Origin: Paenibacillus_L residui
GTDB lineage: Bacteria; Bacillota; Bacilli; Paenibacillales; NBRC-103111
Length of the DNA stretch: 64,000 bases
Assembly: GCF_042677205.1 (NCBI RefSeq)
Contig: NZ_JBHTIU010000043.1
Location: 6,393-70,392 of the forward strand
Reading direction: 5' to 3'
A program made the translations under genes and the position numbers. The notes beneath the pieces are model-generated. The model was given only the letters and a program-made list of their open reading frames with translations. It did no database searches and was not told the DNA's origin. Below are positions 43,116-51,330 of the stretch, piece by piece (positions within the stretch are counted from its first letter, which is position 1; every line of letters begins with the position of its first letter).

Positions 43116-44120
43116 ATGGTTACTCTGCCAAAAGTGAATGAGCTCGGATTTTTCGAAATCCGGCTGGAATCGATTGGCGGCCTCGGGGCCAACCTGGCTG
43201 GCAAAATGCTTGCGGAAGCAGGCGTGATCGGCTCCGGATTGAACGGCGTCAGCTTTTCCTCCTACGGCTCAGAAAAGAAAGGCTCCCCTGTCAAGGCACA
43301 CATCCGTTTCTGCGATAATTCCACCAATATCCGCGACACCACACCTATCGAACGGCCTCACATCGTCGGCATCTTCCACGAATCCTTGTCCAAAACCATC
43401 AATGTCATCAGCGGCATATATGAAGACAGTCCGGTCCTGGTGAATTCAGCTAAAACTCCCGAACAGCTCAAGCAAAAAATGAACTTGAAGGCCGGAACGA
43501 TTGCGGTTCTCGATGCGATTACAATTGCATTGGAGGAGAAGAACCGGGTCAACATGGCCATGCTCGGCGGCCTGTTCAAGCTCTGCCCTTTCCTGGACCC
43601 GGAACAGATGAAGCAGGTGATCCGCAAGTCGCTGGAAAAGAAATACCCGCAAGCGGTTCAACCAGCGCTCCGCACGTTTGAAAGGGGTTTCAACGAAGTG
43701 AAATCACAAACCTTCGAGCTGCCTCCGGGTGAGGCGATGCCTTCCTATATTCGTCAGGACACGCCGCTTCTGGGGTACGCCACCCAGCCGCTGGGCGGGA
43801 CGATCACGAACCCGGGCAACAGTATTTTGAAGGATTTGAGCATTTCGCGGGCGGGAATGATGCCTCACTTTGATCTGGAGAAATGCATTCATTGCGCCGC
43901 TTGTGACAATGTTTGCCCGGATTTCTGCTTTGTATGGGAAGAGCAGGAGGACCGGAGGGGACGGCCGCAAATGTTTTTGCAGGGAATCGATTATCAGTAT
44001 TGCAAAGGCTGCCTGAAATGTGTTCAAGCTTGTCCGACGGAGGCGCTGGCCAGCGCGAGAGAAGAGGAGGGCTATGCGGAACAGAACCGGGTGCCTCATC
44101 GTTTTAACCTGGCTTTGTGA
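43116..44120 (+). CDS. 2-oxoacid:ferredoxin oxidoreductase, gamma-delta fusion subunit
   Basis: ATG 43116 follows GAAAGGAG. The longer TTG start overlaps it. The 334-residue product joins a gamma domain (about 1-190; 'ESIGGLGANLAGKMLAEAGV', 'SSYGSEKKGSPVKAHIRF') to a ferredoxin-like delta domain (about 245-320). Two 4Fe-4S boxes are present: C-I-H-C-A-A-C-D-N-V-C-P near residue 256 and C-K-G-C-L-K-C-V-Q-A-C-P near residue 295. It should accept electrons from the alpha-beta subunit encoded next and pass them to ferredoxin. A 147-bp gap separates the two genes. The complex oxidatively decarboxylates a 2-oxoacid to acyl-CoA, or runs in reverse; the substrate is not proven. Confidence 0.88.
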   Translation: MVTLPKVNELGFFEIRLESIGGLGANLAGKMLAEAGVIGSGLNGVSFSSYGSEKKGSPVKAHIRFCDNSTNIRDTTPIERPHIVGIFHESLSKTINVISGIYEDSPVLVNSAKTPEQLKQKMNLKAGTIAVLDAITIALEEKNRVNMAMLGGLFKLCPFLDPEQMKQVIRKSLEKKYPQAVQPALRTFERGFNEVKSQTFELPPGEAMPSYIRQDTPLLGYATQPLGGTITNPGNSILKDLSISRAGMMPHFDLEKCIHCAACDNVCPDFCFVWEEQEDRRGRPQMFLQGIDYQYCKGCLKCVQACPTEALASAREEEGYAEQNRVPHRFNLAL

Positions 44121-44267
44121 GGAAATTGCGTTAAGGAAAGATCAACGAAAAGTTACTAAGTAAGCGATTGGAAGCCCAAGCTTGGCGAGTGATGCGCGTA
44201 ATGTTCAATGATTCACGGGCTTCTATAGAGACCTGGATCATTCATGGAGAGAAGGGTGGAACAACCA

Positions 44268-46574
44268 ATGGCTATGGATTTGAAGAAGGAATTGGGTCAG
44301 GGGAAGGTCGAGCAAAGGATTGTATACGAATCCGGAAACGAAATGGCTGCCTATGCGGCACATCAGATTAACTATCATATAATGGGTTATTTTCCGATTT
44401 CCCCTTCGACGGAGGTGGCCCAGTTTCTTGATTTGATGAAAGCAAACGGCCAGCATGATATCGTACTGATTCCGGCTGACGGAGAGCACGGGTCCGCCGG
44501 AGTCTGCTACGGGGCTTCGACGGCCGGCGGGCGGGTGTTCAACGCGACAAGCGCCAACGGTTATTTGTATATGCTGGAGCAAATGCCGGTGCAGTCGGGC
44601 ACTCGCTTTCCGATGGTGATGAATCTCGTCTGCCGGTCCGTGTCGGGTCCGCTGGATATTCACGGCGATCATTCCGACTTATACTATGCCCTTAATACCG
44701 GATGGCCGATATTGATGTGCCGTGATCCGCAGGCGGTCTATGACATGAACATCATGGCGATCAAGCTTGCGGAGGATCCGGAGGTTCGGCTGCCTGTTCT
44801 GGTCGCTTTCGACGGCTACTTTACCTCTCATCAGAAGCGCAAGGTACAGACTTTCGCCCATCGCGAGGATGTTCATAAATTTATCGGGGAGGAGCCGGTA
44901 CGCGGCTTTCCGGATACGCTGGATCGGCACAACCCGATTACGGTAGGTCCCTATATGAACGAGCCGGACTATATCAATAACTGCTATCAGCAATCGGTAG
45001 CCATGTATAACGCAGAGAAGGTCTATGACCGGATTCGCAAGGAGTATTATGAGCTGACCGGAAGGGATTATCCGCTGCTTGATCTGTATCGGATGGAGGA
45101 TGCGGAGGTCGCGGTGTTCCTGCTTAACTCATCCGCCGAAATCATAAAGGACGTGGTCGATCAACTGCGGGCCAAGGGTGTGAAGGCCGGCTCCATCTCG
45201 CCCAACATGATTCGCCCGTTCCCGGCCAAGGCGATTGCCGAAGCGCTGCAGAACGTCAAGGCGGTGACGGTCGGGGACCGGGCCGATTCCTACGGTGGGC
45301 ATGGCGGTAATATGGTGAACGAAGTGAAGGCGGCGCTGTTTACCTACGGCAATCGGAATACGCTGGTTATCAGCCGCATTTATGGTCTGGGCGGCAAAGA
45401 TTTCTACGCCGAGGATGGCCACCATTTCTTTCAATTGGCTATGGATGCTGCCGCCAAAGGCAAGGTGGAGGTGCCGTTCGATTATTTCGGGCATACTCCC
45501 GGAGACCCGGCCAAAGCCCCGAAGAGGGTTCTGCAGCCGATGAAATTCGAGGAGCTGAAAACCGGTCTCATCACGGTTAAGCCGGATGAACAAAGCGGCA
45601 AGCTGACGGTCAAGATGCCGCCGCTGCGCTCATTGACCCGCAAGCCGAAGCGGATTGCCCCGGGTCACGGCGCTTGTCCGGGCTGCGGGATTTTCTCGGG
45701 TCTGGAGCTGTTTTTTAAAGGAATCGAGGGCGATATTGTAGCCCTGTTCCATACCGGATGCGCGATGGTCGTAACGACCGGTTACCCGTATTCCTCTCAT
45801 AAAGCGACGTACATTCACAACCTGTTTCAGAATGGGGCCGCTACCCTTTCCGGAGTCGTGGAGATGTTCTGGGAGAGGAAGCGTAGAGGCGAGCTGAAGC
45901 ATCTGAACCTGCCGGATGATTTCACGTTCGTCATGATTACCGGCGACGGCGGAATGGATATTGGCATGGGGCCGGCTATCGGGGCGGCGCTTCGCAATCA
46001 TAAGATGATTATTCTGGAATACGATAACGAGGGCTATATGAATACCGGAGCTCAGTTGTCCTATTCGACCCCGATGGGCCATCGCACCTCGACCTCCAAT
46101 GTAGGTTCTTTCCAGGGCGGGAAGCTGTTCCATCACAAGGATACGGCGCAAATTATGGCGGCGACTCATATTCCTTACGTGTTTACGGGCTCCGAGGCCT
46201 ATCCCCAGGACCTGGTGCGCAAAGCGGCCAAGGCCCAGTGGTATGCGCAAAATGAAGGTTTGGTCTACGGCAAAATTCTGATCGCCTGTCCGCTCAACTG
46301 GCTGTCGGATGACGGAGAAGGCTCGAACATTGTCGGAGCGGCCGTCGACTCCTGCTTCTTCCCGCTATATGAAGTCGAGCGCGGAATAACGAATATTACG
46401 TACAATCCGGAGGAGAAGAAGAAGCGGATTCCGGTGGCCGATTGGCTGAAAACTATGGGCAAAACGAAGCATATGGCAAAGGAAGAATATGCGGAGGCAT
46501 TGAAGGCTTTCGAAGAGGAAGTGGAGAGACGCTGGTCTATTCTGAAAGCGAAGCATGAGCATCCCGCTTTATAG
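44268..46574 (+). CDS. 2-oxoacid:ferredoxin oxidoreductase, alpha-beta fusion subunit
   Basis: ATG 44268 follows AAGGGTGG and gives 768 residues. ATG 44244 is less well placed. The alpha part (about 1-430) begins with 'GNEMAAYAAHQINYHIMGYFPISPSTEVAQFLD', the POR_N pattern in pieces, and has the CoA-side PFOR_II region near 270-390. The beta part (about 470-768) carries C-P-G-C (near residue 470), H-T-G-C and 'IACPLNWL' for a 4Fe-4S cluster, and the thiamine-diphosphate motif G-D-G-G-M-D...D-N-E-G-Y-M-N-T-G. An adjoining gamma-delta gene completes the enzyme. Fused alpha-beta with fused gamma-delta is a compact layout distinct from single-chain PFOR. Physiologic role in an aerobe with odhAB nearby is unclear. 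Confidence 0.9.
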   Translation: MAMDLKKELGQGKVEQRIVYESGNEMAAYAAHQINYHIMGYFPISPSTEVAQFLDLMKANGQHDIVLIPADGEHGSAGVCYGASTAGGRVFNATSANGYLYMLEQMPVQSGTRFPMVMNLVCRSVSGPLDIHGDHSDLYYALNTGWPILMCRDPQAVYDMNIMAIKLAEDPEVRLPVLVAFDGYFTSHQKRKVQTFAHREDVHKFIGEEPVRGFPDTLDRHNPITVGPYMNEPDYINNCYQQSVAMYNAEKVYDRIRKEYYELTGRDYPLLDLYRMEDAEVAVFLLNSSAEIIKDVVDQLRAKGVKAGSISPNMIRPFPAKAIAEALQNVKAVTVGDRADSYGGHGGNMVNEVKAALFTYGNRNTLVISRIYGLGGKDFYAEDGHHFFQLAMDAAAKGKVEVPFDYFGHTPGDPAKAPKRVLQPMKFEELKTGLITVKPDEQSGKLTVKMPPLRSLTRKPKRIAPGHGACPGCGIFSGLELFFKGIEGDIVALFHTGCAMVVTTGYPYSSHKATYIHNLFQNGAATLSGVVEMFWERKRRGELKHLNLPDDFTFVMITGDGGMDIGMGPAIGAALRNHKMIILEYDNEGYMNTGAQLSYSTPMGHRTSTSNVGSFQGGKLFHHKDTAQIMAATHIPYVFTGSEAYPQDLVRKAAKAQWYAQNEGLVYGKILIACPLNWLSDDGEGSNIVGAAVDSCFFPLYEVERGITNITYNPEEKKKRIPVADWLKTMGKTKHMAKEEYAEALKAFEEEVERRWSILKAKHEHPAL

Positions 46575-46650
46575 GCGCATAGAAGGGCACTCATTTCTTG
46601 GATCGCGATTTTCTCAAGTATATAGTTTTTTATAGAAATCTTATAGTTGG

Positions 46651-46687
46651 AAGGCACTCTCTTTTGCTGTCGGGGTGCCTTTCTTTG
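46651..46687 (+). terminator. Terminator after the oxidoreductase genes
   Basis: AAGGCAC / GTGCCTT stem with a 17-base loop, then TTCTTT. Confidence 0.65.
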
Positions 46688-46723
46688 CACTTGCATACTC
46701 AGTGGGAGGCGAGGAGGAGACGT

Positions 46724-47017
46724 ATGCTTTATGTATGTTGGAATAGCGAAACGAACGAGATATTCAGCTGCTTACAGCTTAATAAGTACGAATTAGAGTA
46801 TTACGGGGCTTGGCATACCGAGGTGGAGCGGGAGATCCATCCCGAAGAGGCAGCCGGAATGCTGGCCGGCCTTGGGTTAGAGGAAAAGGAGAATTGGCGG
46901 CTATTGAATGTGGACGAGCATGCATTGAAGCTGTTTAATGTTAAAATAAATAATAATCCGCAAGCCCGTCTTTATTTCGATGGGAAAGGACGTTCCTGGG
47001 TAGTAAAAGAGCAATAA
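46724..47017 (+). CDS. Small hypothetical protein
   Basis: ATG 46724 follows GGAGGAG, giving 97 residues; the longer frame from 46598 runs through the terminator. The protein is acidic, mixed alpha/beta in feel, with 'MLYVCWNSETNEIFSCLQLNKYELEYYG' (read in pieces) and a C-terminal 'QARLYFDGKGRSWVVKEQ'. It has no signal peptide or membrane segment. I do not recognise a family. It is followed by the dps promoter region. Confidence 0.65.
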   Translation: MLYVCWNSETNEIFSCLQLNKYELEYYGAWHTEVEREIHPEEAAGMLAGLGLEEKENWRLLNVDEHALKLFNVKINNNPQARLYFDGKGRSWVVKEQ

Positions 47018-47074
47018 GCCGGGATGGCCAGCGGTATGAAGATCGGCAAAAAATTAAGCAAAGCCATCTGTTAT

Positions 47075-47106
47075 TTAGAATTATTATTATATTAGAATAA
47101 TTATTG
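47075..47106. promoter_or_regulatory. Two PerR-like boxes upstream of dps
   Basis: TTAGAATTATTATTA (47075-47089) and TTAGAATAATTATTG (47092-47106) match the PerR consensus TTATAATNATTATAA at 12 and 11 of 14 fixed positions. The second covers the -35 element. Confidence 0.5.
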
Positions 47107-47132
47107 AAAATAAACTCCTTATATGTTAAGAT
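47104..47132 (+). promoter_or_regulatory. dps promoter
   Basis: TTGAAA (47104-47109), 17-bp spacer, TAAGAT (47127-47132). Predicted start near 47139. Confidence 0.7.
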
Positions 47133-47143
47133 AAATATGTAAT

Positions 47144-47158
47144 TGATAATCGTTATCA
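47144..47158. promoter_or_regulatory. Fur-type box downstream of the dps transcription start
   Basis: TGATAATCGTTATCA matches the 7-1-7 Fur consensus TGATAATNATTATCA at 13 of 14 fixed positions and lies just past the predicted start. Confidence 0.7.
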
Positions 47159-47216
47159 TCTGATCAGAGAAGCTCATGATTATCTATTGCAATTATCCAT
47201 AAGGAGGAGTAAACAA

Positions 47217-47648
47217 ATGAACATAACCGAACAATTAAACCGGCAGATTGCAAATTTTCAGGTGTTGAACTTCAAGCTGCATCATTATCATTGGAGAGTC
47301 AGCGGGCCTCATTTCTTTACTCTTCATGCGAAATTTGAAGAATGGTATGATCGCGCAGCAGCTTATACCGATGATTTGGCCGAGAGAGTGCTGGCTCTCC
47401 AGGGAGAACCGCCGGTAACCCTTCAGCAATGCCTGGGACTGGCATCCCTGAAGGAGGCCGCAGGTGGAGAAACTGCGGAGCAAATGGTCCGGACGCTGGC
47501 CGAGGATGTTTCCATATTGATAAGCGAACTGAAAGAGACTGCGGCTGAGGCAGATGAGGCTGGAGACCGGCCGACGGCTGATATGCTGACTGATTTCCAG
47601 ACGGAGCTGGAAAAGGATGCATGGATGCTGCGGGCTTTCCTTGCGTGA
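47217..47648 (+). CDS. dps: Dps-family ferritin-like protein
   Basis: ATG 47217 follows AAGGAGGAG, giving 143 residues. The earlier in-frame start has no site. The four-helix ferroxidase fold is marked by 'LHHYHWRVSGPHFFTLHAKFEEWYD' (in pieces, residues about 21-45), which holds the inter-subunit iron ligands (His, His, Asp/Glu), and by 'DDLAERVLALQG'. Dps proteins store iron and detoxify peroxide in 12-mers. The promoter carries PerR-like and Fur-like boxes, consistent with peroxide and iron control. A terminator follows. Confidence 0.92.
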   Translation: MNITEQLNRQIANFQVLNFKLHHYHWRVSGPHFFTLHAKFEEWYDRAAAYTDDLAERVLALQGEPPVTLQQCLGLASLKEAAGGETAEQMVRTLAEDVSILISELKETAAEADEAGDRPTADMLTDFQTELEKDAWMLRAFLA

Positions 47649-47671
47649 TTTTCAAGTCTCAATAATGTAGT

Positions 47672-47718
47672 AAAAAGGACCTCTAATCCCACCTGGAGTG
47701 GGAATGGGGTCCTTTTTT
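47672..47718. terminator. Terminator between dps and the convergent DUF421 gene
   Basis: AAAAAGGACC / GGGTCCTTTTT arms enclose an inner TCCCA/TGGGA stem, with T-runs at the end. Confidence 0.8.
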
Positions 47719-47762
47719 AGAGACAAAGCTCGCCTCCAAGATGCGCAGGTCCAGTACAACAA

Positions 47763-48347
47763 TTACTCCAGCTCCGGTTGAACGGGAGGGCGGTGTTCAT
47801 TCATTGCGACCTCGTCAAATAAATTTAATTTGGGTTCCGATCTTTCCTTAGGCCGCATCAGATTAAGACTGGCGAGGATTTGCTCCAATTCTCCAATGGT
47901 AACCGGCTTAGCCTGCCTCATCAGCTCATACCCGAGCATTCCGTTAATTTCGATCGTTCCCGTTTTGACATCGCTGAAGGAAGAGATCCCATTTTCACGC
48001 AATCTGGCTTCGAGTTGATCAACGGTGATACGCAGCTTTTTCAAATTCTGAGTCAGTATTTTTCCATCTTTAATAACGAGAGTCGATCTGCCTATAAACA
48101 GTTGTTCTATCAAGTTGAATTTCATGGCCAGATACTGCACGGCAATCAACAAGGCTACGAAAATAACCAGGGTAACGATAGTTTTCCACAGCCCGTCCTC
48201 CGCAACGGCGTGTCCGGTAACCGAAGCCATGGCCAGCAAGGTGATGATTTCGAGTCCGGTCATTTCGGCGACGGTTTTCTTCCCCATAAATCTTAAGAGG
48301 ATAAAGCCGCAAAGCAAGATAACCAGTGCATTCCATATAAAAGCCAC
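47763..48347 (-). CDS. DUF421 family membrane protein (YetF-like)
   Basis: The 194-residue protein starts at GTG after AAGGGGGG. Three N-terminal hydrophobic helices (about 4-20, 35-50, 57-75) carry the family G-K-K-T-V-A-E-M-T segment. A cytoplasmic-type domain follows with 'GRSTLVIKDGKILTQNLKKLRITVDQLEARLRENG' in pieces, the DUF421 core, and 'GTIEINGMLGYELMR'. Function is not established. Relatives are sporulation- or stress-associated membrane proteins in bacilli. It converges with dps. Confidence 0.88.
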   Translation of the reverse strand: MAFIWNALVILLCGFILLRFMGKKTVAEMTGLEIITLLAMASVTGHAVAEDGLWKTIVTLVIFVALLIAVQYLAMKFNLIEQLFIGRSTLVIKDGKILTQNLKKLRITVDQLEARLRENGISSFSDVKTGTIEINGMLGYELMRQAKPVTIGELEQILASLNLMRPKERSEPKLNLFDEVAMNEHRPPVQPELE

Positions 48348-48583
48348 ACATTACCCCCCTTTTAACACGAGTCCTCAAAATAGCTTGTCTCCATCGCTGA
48401 CAATTATACCCATTTAAGCGTCATATTATTTGTTCTTGGCAGGTGAATTCAGGGGCTTCAGGGGAAGATTGCAGGAATGTGCGATTTGCTTGAAAAGCTG
48501 CCGGTAAATCAGGTATATTTTACATATCCAAGGTATGGCGGTGGAGTGAAGCCCCAGCCGAAGTAAGGGTAAGGGGGGACCTC

Positions 48584-49690
48584 GTGCTAAAATACAGAAG
48601 AACTATTTATTTTTTTATCGTTTTTATCATCTCTTTGCTTTTGTTCAAACTAGTCAATAACCTGGGTTCGGTAATGGAATGGTTTTCTTCCATCCTTAAG
48701 CTGATGAACCCTTTCTTCATCGCCTTTTTTATTGCTTATCTTCTAAGGCCTGTTGTTAATTTCATAGAATCCAAGCTGGCGAAGGTCCGGTTCAAAAGGC
48801 TGATCAGTATTTCGATCGTGTATGCCAGCGTCTTCGGCTTTATCATTATTTCCATTACTTATGTCTCTCCGGGAGTTATTGAGAGCGTCACCGGATTGCT
48901 GTCCAGCTTGCCGTTTTATATACAGAAAACCAATGTATGGGTCACGGAAACGGTTCTGACACACGAATGGGCGCAGAGATACAATATTGCCGAGCATGCA
49001 CAGGAAATCATCAATTCACTATCGAATCAGATTAGCGATATTATTCGCCTGATTCTGAACAACATCGCTTCCGGGTTATTTATGCTAACCTCCACGTTAA
49101 TCAGTTTAGTGCTTGGACTGATCATCTCTATTTATATGCTGAAGGATAAGGAGAAGCTTGCTATCGGGGCGAGGAGGCTGCTTCAGGCTCTGCTGACGGA
49201 GGATAAGGCGGACCAGGTCATTCAATCCGTCAAACGAATTGATCAAACCTTCTCCAGATATTTCGCCGGGGTGATCTTCGACTCGTTAATCGTAGGCATG
49301 ATAAGCTTCTTGGGACTGTTACTGCTGCAAGCGCCTCATGCGCTTCTGGCAGCGGTCGTTATAACCATTACGAACGTCATTCCTTACTTCGGGCCTTTGG
49401 TCGGCATGATCTTTGTAACGGTCATTACTTTGTTTGTATCGCCCATGCAAGCTTTGTGGGTAGCGCTGTTTGTATTTCTGGTTCAGCAATTCGACGGTTA
49501 TTATCTGGGACCCAAAATACTGGGAAGCAAGGTCGGCATCAGTCCGCTCTGGGTTATTCTGGCCATTCTGATAGGCGGCGGCACCTTCGGCGTTATCGGA
49601 ATGTTCGTTGCCGTCCCGGTCTTCTCCGTCATTAAAACCGCAGTTGACGCTTTCGTAAATCGCAAGCTGGAAGCTAAACGGGAGATCTAA
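48584..49690 (+). CDS. AI-2E family transporter-like membrane protein
   Basis: The 368-residue protein begins at GTG after AAGGGGGG. It has about seven to eight membrane segments and the AI-2E (PF01594) layout: two N-terminal helices, a long middle stretch (about 90-150), then 'GLIISIYMLKDKEKL', 'TFSRYFAGVIFDSLIVGMISF', 'NVIPYFGPLVGMI' and 'LVQQFDGYYLGPKILGSKVGISPLWVI'. Family members export small molecules or act as Na+(Li+)/H+ antiporters; the name from AI-2 export does not prove that role. It is a single gene ended by a strong terminator. Confidence 0.9.
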   Translation: MLKYRRTIYFFIVFIISLLLFKLVNNLGSVMEWFSSILKLMNPFFIAFFIAYLLRPVVNFIESKLAKVRFKRLISISIVYASVFGFIIISITYVSPGVIESVTGLLSSLPFYIQKTNVWVTETVLTHEWAQRYNIAEHAQEIINSLSNQISDIIRLILNNIASGLFMLTSTLISLVLGLIISIYMLKDKEKLAIGARRLLQALLTEDKADQVIQSVKRIDQTFSRYFAGVIFDSLIVGMISFLGLLLLQAPHALLAAVVITITNVIPYFGPLVGMIFVTVITLFVSPMQALWVALFVFLVQQFDGYYLGPKILGSKVGISPLWVILAILIGGGTFGVIGMFVAVPVFSVIKTAVDAFVNRKLEAKREI

Positions 49691-49696
49691 ATGAGG

Positions 49697-49735
49697 CTCA
49701 CACCATGAAGGAATTTCATGGTGTGAGTTTTTTTG
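49697..49735 (+). terminator. Terminator after the AI-2E family gene
   Basis: CTCACACCATGAA / TTCATGGTGTGAG 13-bp perfect stem followed by seven T residues. Confidence 0.9.
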
Positions 49736-49782
49736 TATCTACAGAGCTTCGATAGGAGCTTTTTGGTCGAAGCTACACCACA

Positions 49783-51108
49783 TTAACGGTTTACCCAAAA
49801 TGTAACTCTAGTCCCCTTCGGAACTTCCTCATCCGCTGCCGGTTCCTGATTAAACACGGTTCCCTGCGGATGATCGTCATTTTCGATAAAAAATTTATAC
49901 TTTAGCTGTTTCGACAGCAGAAGCTGCTCCGCCTCTTGCTGTGTAAGGCCGAACAAGTCAGGCACCGCAACCTCTGCTTGCTCCGGATCGCTGCCTGTCT
50001 GGTCCGGTTGTTGATCTTCATCGGCCGGCTGATCTGAATCCGGGTTTGGCTGCTCGTTTGCCCCTTTATCCTCTTCTTTAGGCTTAGGGGTTGGTGTGAC
50101 TGCCGGCTTCTCTTGCTGCTCGCCTCCGCTGTTATTCGGAGGGTTCTGATCCTTCCCTGCTGTAGAGGTAGGGGAAGGGCGAACGTGGGCATGATCAATC
50201 CCACGCGTCTTCTGGATCATGATTCCTGCAATCAGGACAAGACAAATAAAGGACAGCCCGGTTATAAAGATCACTTTCCGGGAAGTCTTGTTGCGTGTTC
50301 TGCCGGCCGGTTTTTCATCCGCCTCTTCTTCCGGCTCTTCATCGACTTCCTCAGTTAATACCGGCTCCTGCTTCTCCATCGGGCCGGCTTCTTTCGGAGG
50401 AAGGCCAGAGTGGGGAAGGGCTTCCTGCCCGATCAGAAGCTCGTGCATATTAAACAGAAATGCGGACAGCGATTCCTCACCGTTCATGGCGCGCCGGACG
50501 ATAGCGAGCAGTTTCTGCAGATGGGCCGCCGGCAAATCCTTCATGCTGGTCCGAATTTGCTGCTCGAGATCGTAAATGTCGGCAGGGATTTCCGAAGAAC
50601 GCGCGCACAGCTGATAAAGAAGAAAGCACAGCCCTCTGACACCCTGCCGGTTCTTGGCGTCTTCCGACCAATATTGAATAAACTTGTAGGTACCATTGTG
50701 AGACCATATATTCTCGGCCGTAACGGAAAAGAAAGCGGCATGATTCTCCTTGGCCTCCTGCAATCCCCGGCCCAGATCGAAAATAATGGCAAGGATATCC
50801 TGCGAAGTCCGGACAGTCTGATCCAATACGCTGATGAGCGGCTGCCCTTCACAGGCATGCAGGGATACAAATACATATTCTTTATCTATTCCGGCGTCAA
50901 GAATGGGGATGAACCGGTTGTCATCTATCCGTGCGGCTTCCCCGATCGATTTGAAATAGGCATCGGCCGCCGATTCCCAAGGTTTCTTCGCTATAAACAG
51001 AAGAACCTCTCGTCTAAGCGACATATCTTTAGCGCTGTATATAAATCCTTCAGTCAAGGATACCAGTTGCTTTATCAGAACATATCGGTTTCCGATAATT
51101 AACTCCAT
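49783..51108 (-). CDS. Membrane pseudokinase with C-terminal PASTA domain
   Basis: The 441-residue protein has the layout of a PrkC/Stk1 kinase with one PASTA repeat. A kinase-like domain (about 5-235) is followed by an acidic juxtamembrane stretch, one membrane helix (about 280-300), a Pro/Glu/Gln-rich extracellular linker (about 305-375), and one PASTA domain (about 379-441, 'VAVPDLFGLTQQEAEQLLL'). The kinase part lacks the glycine-rich loop. The catalytic-loop region reads 'AFFSVTAENIW', where H-R-D...K is gone, and D-F-G is replaced by 'QYW'. It is therefore probably a pseudokinase that senses muropeptide or wall ligand and signals by binding. A companion active kinase is not in the window. 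Confidence 0.8.
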   Translation of the reverse strand: MELIIGNRYVLIKQLVSLTEGFIYSAKDMSLRREVLLFIAKKPWESAADAYFKSIGEAARIDDNRFIPILDAGIDKEYVFVSLHACEGQPLISVLDQTVRTSQDILAIIFDLGRGLQEAKENHAAFFSVTAENIWSHNGTYKFIQYWSEDAKNRQGVRGLCFLLYQLCARSSEIPADIYDLEQQIRTSMKDLPAAHLQKLLAIVRRAMNGEESLSAFLFNMHELLIGQEALPHSGLPPKEAGPMEKQEPVLTEEVDEEPEEEADEKPAGRTRNKTSRKVIFITGLSFICLVLIAGIMIQKTRGIDHAHVRPSPTSTAGKDQNPPNNSGGEQQEKPAVTPTPKPKEEDKGANEQPNPDSDQPADEDQQPDQTGSDPEQAEVAVPDLFGLTQQEAEQLLLSKQLKYKFFIENDDHPQGTVFNQEPAADEEVPKGTRVTFWVNR

Positions 51109-51330
51109 AATTTTCTGTTCCTCCTCATATCCACTCCTATCATATTATCATAGAGCGGTTGAATATGGACAGAGTCCTGTTAGAATGAAGTCCCGATTCA
51201 TTAAGATTTGATGAAGCGGGAGGAATTCCGGCGGTCATCTCGGGTATACTGGGGATATCCTGCAATTTGTGTTTACAGCTTCCGCTGGTTGCTCAAGCTC
51301 AACCGGTTATGGAAAGGAGTGCTGCTAGAG

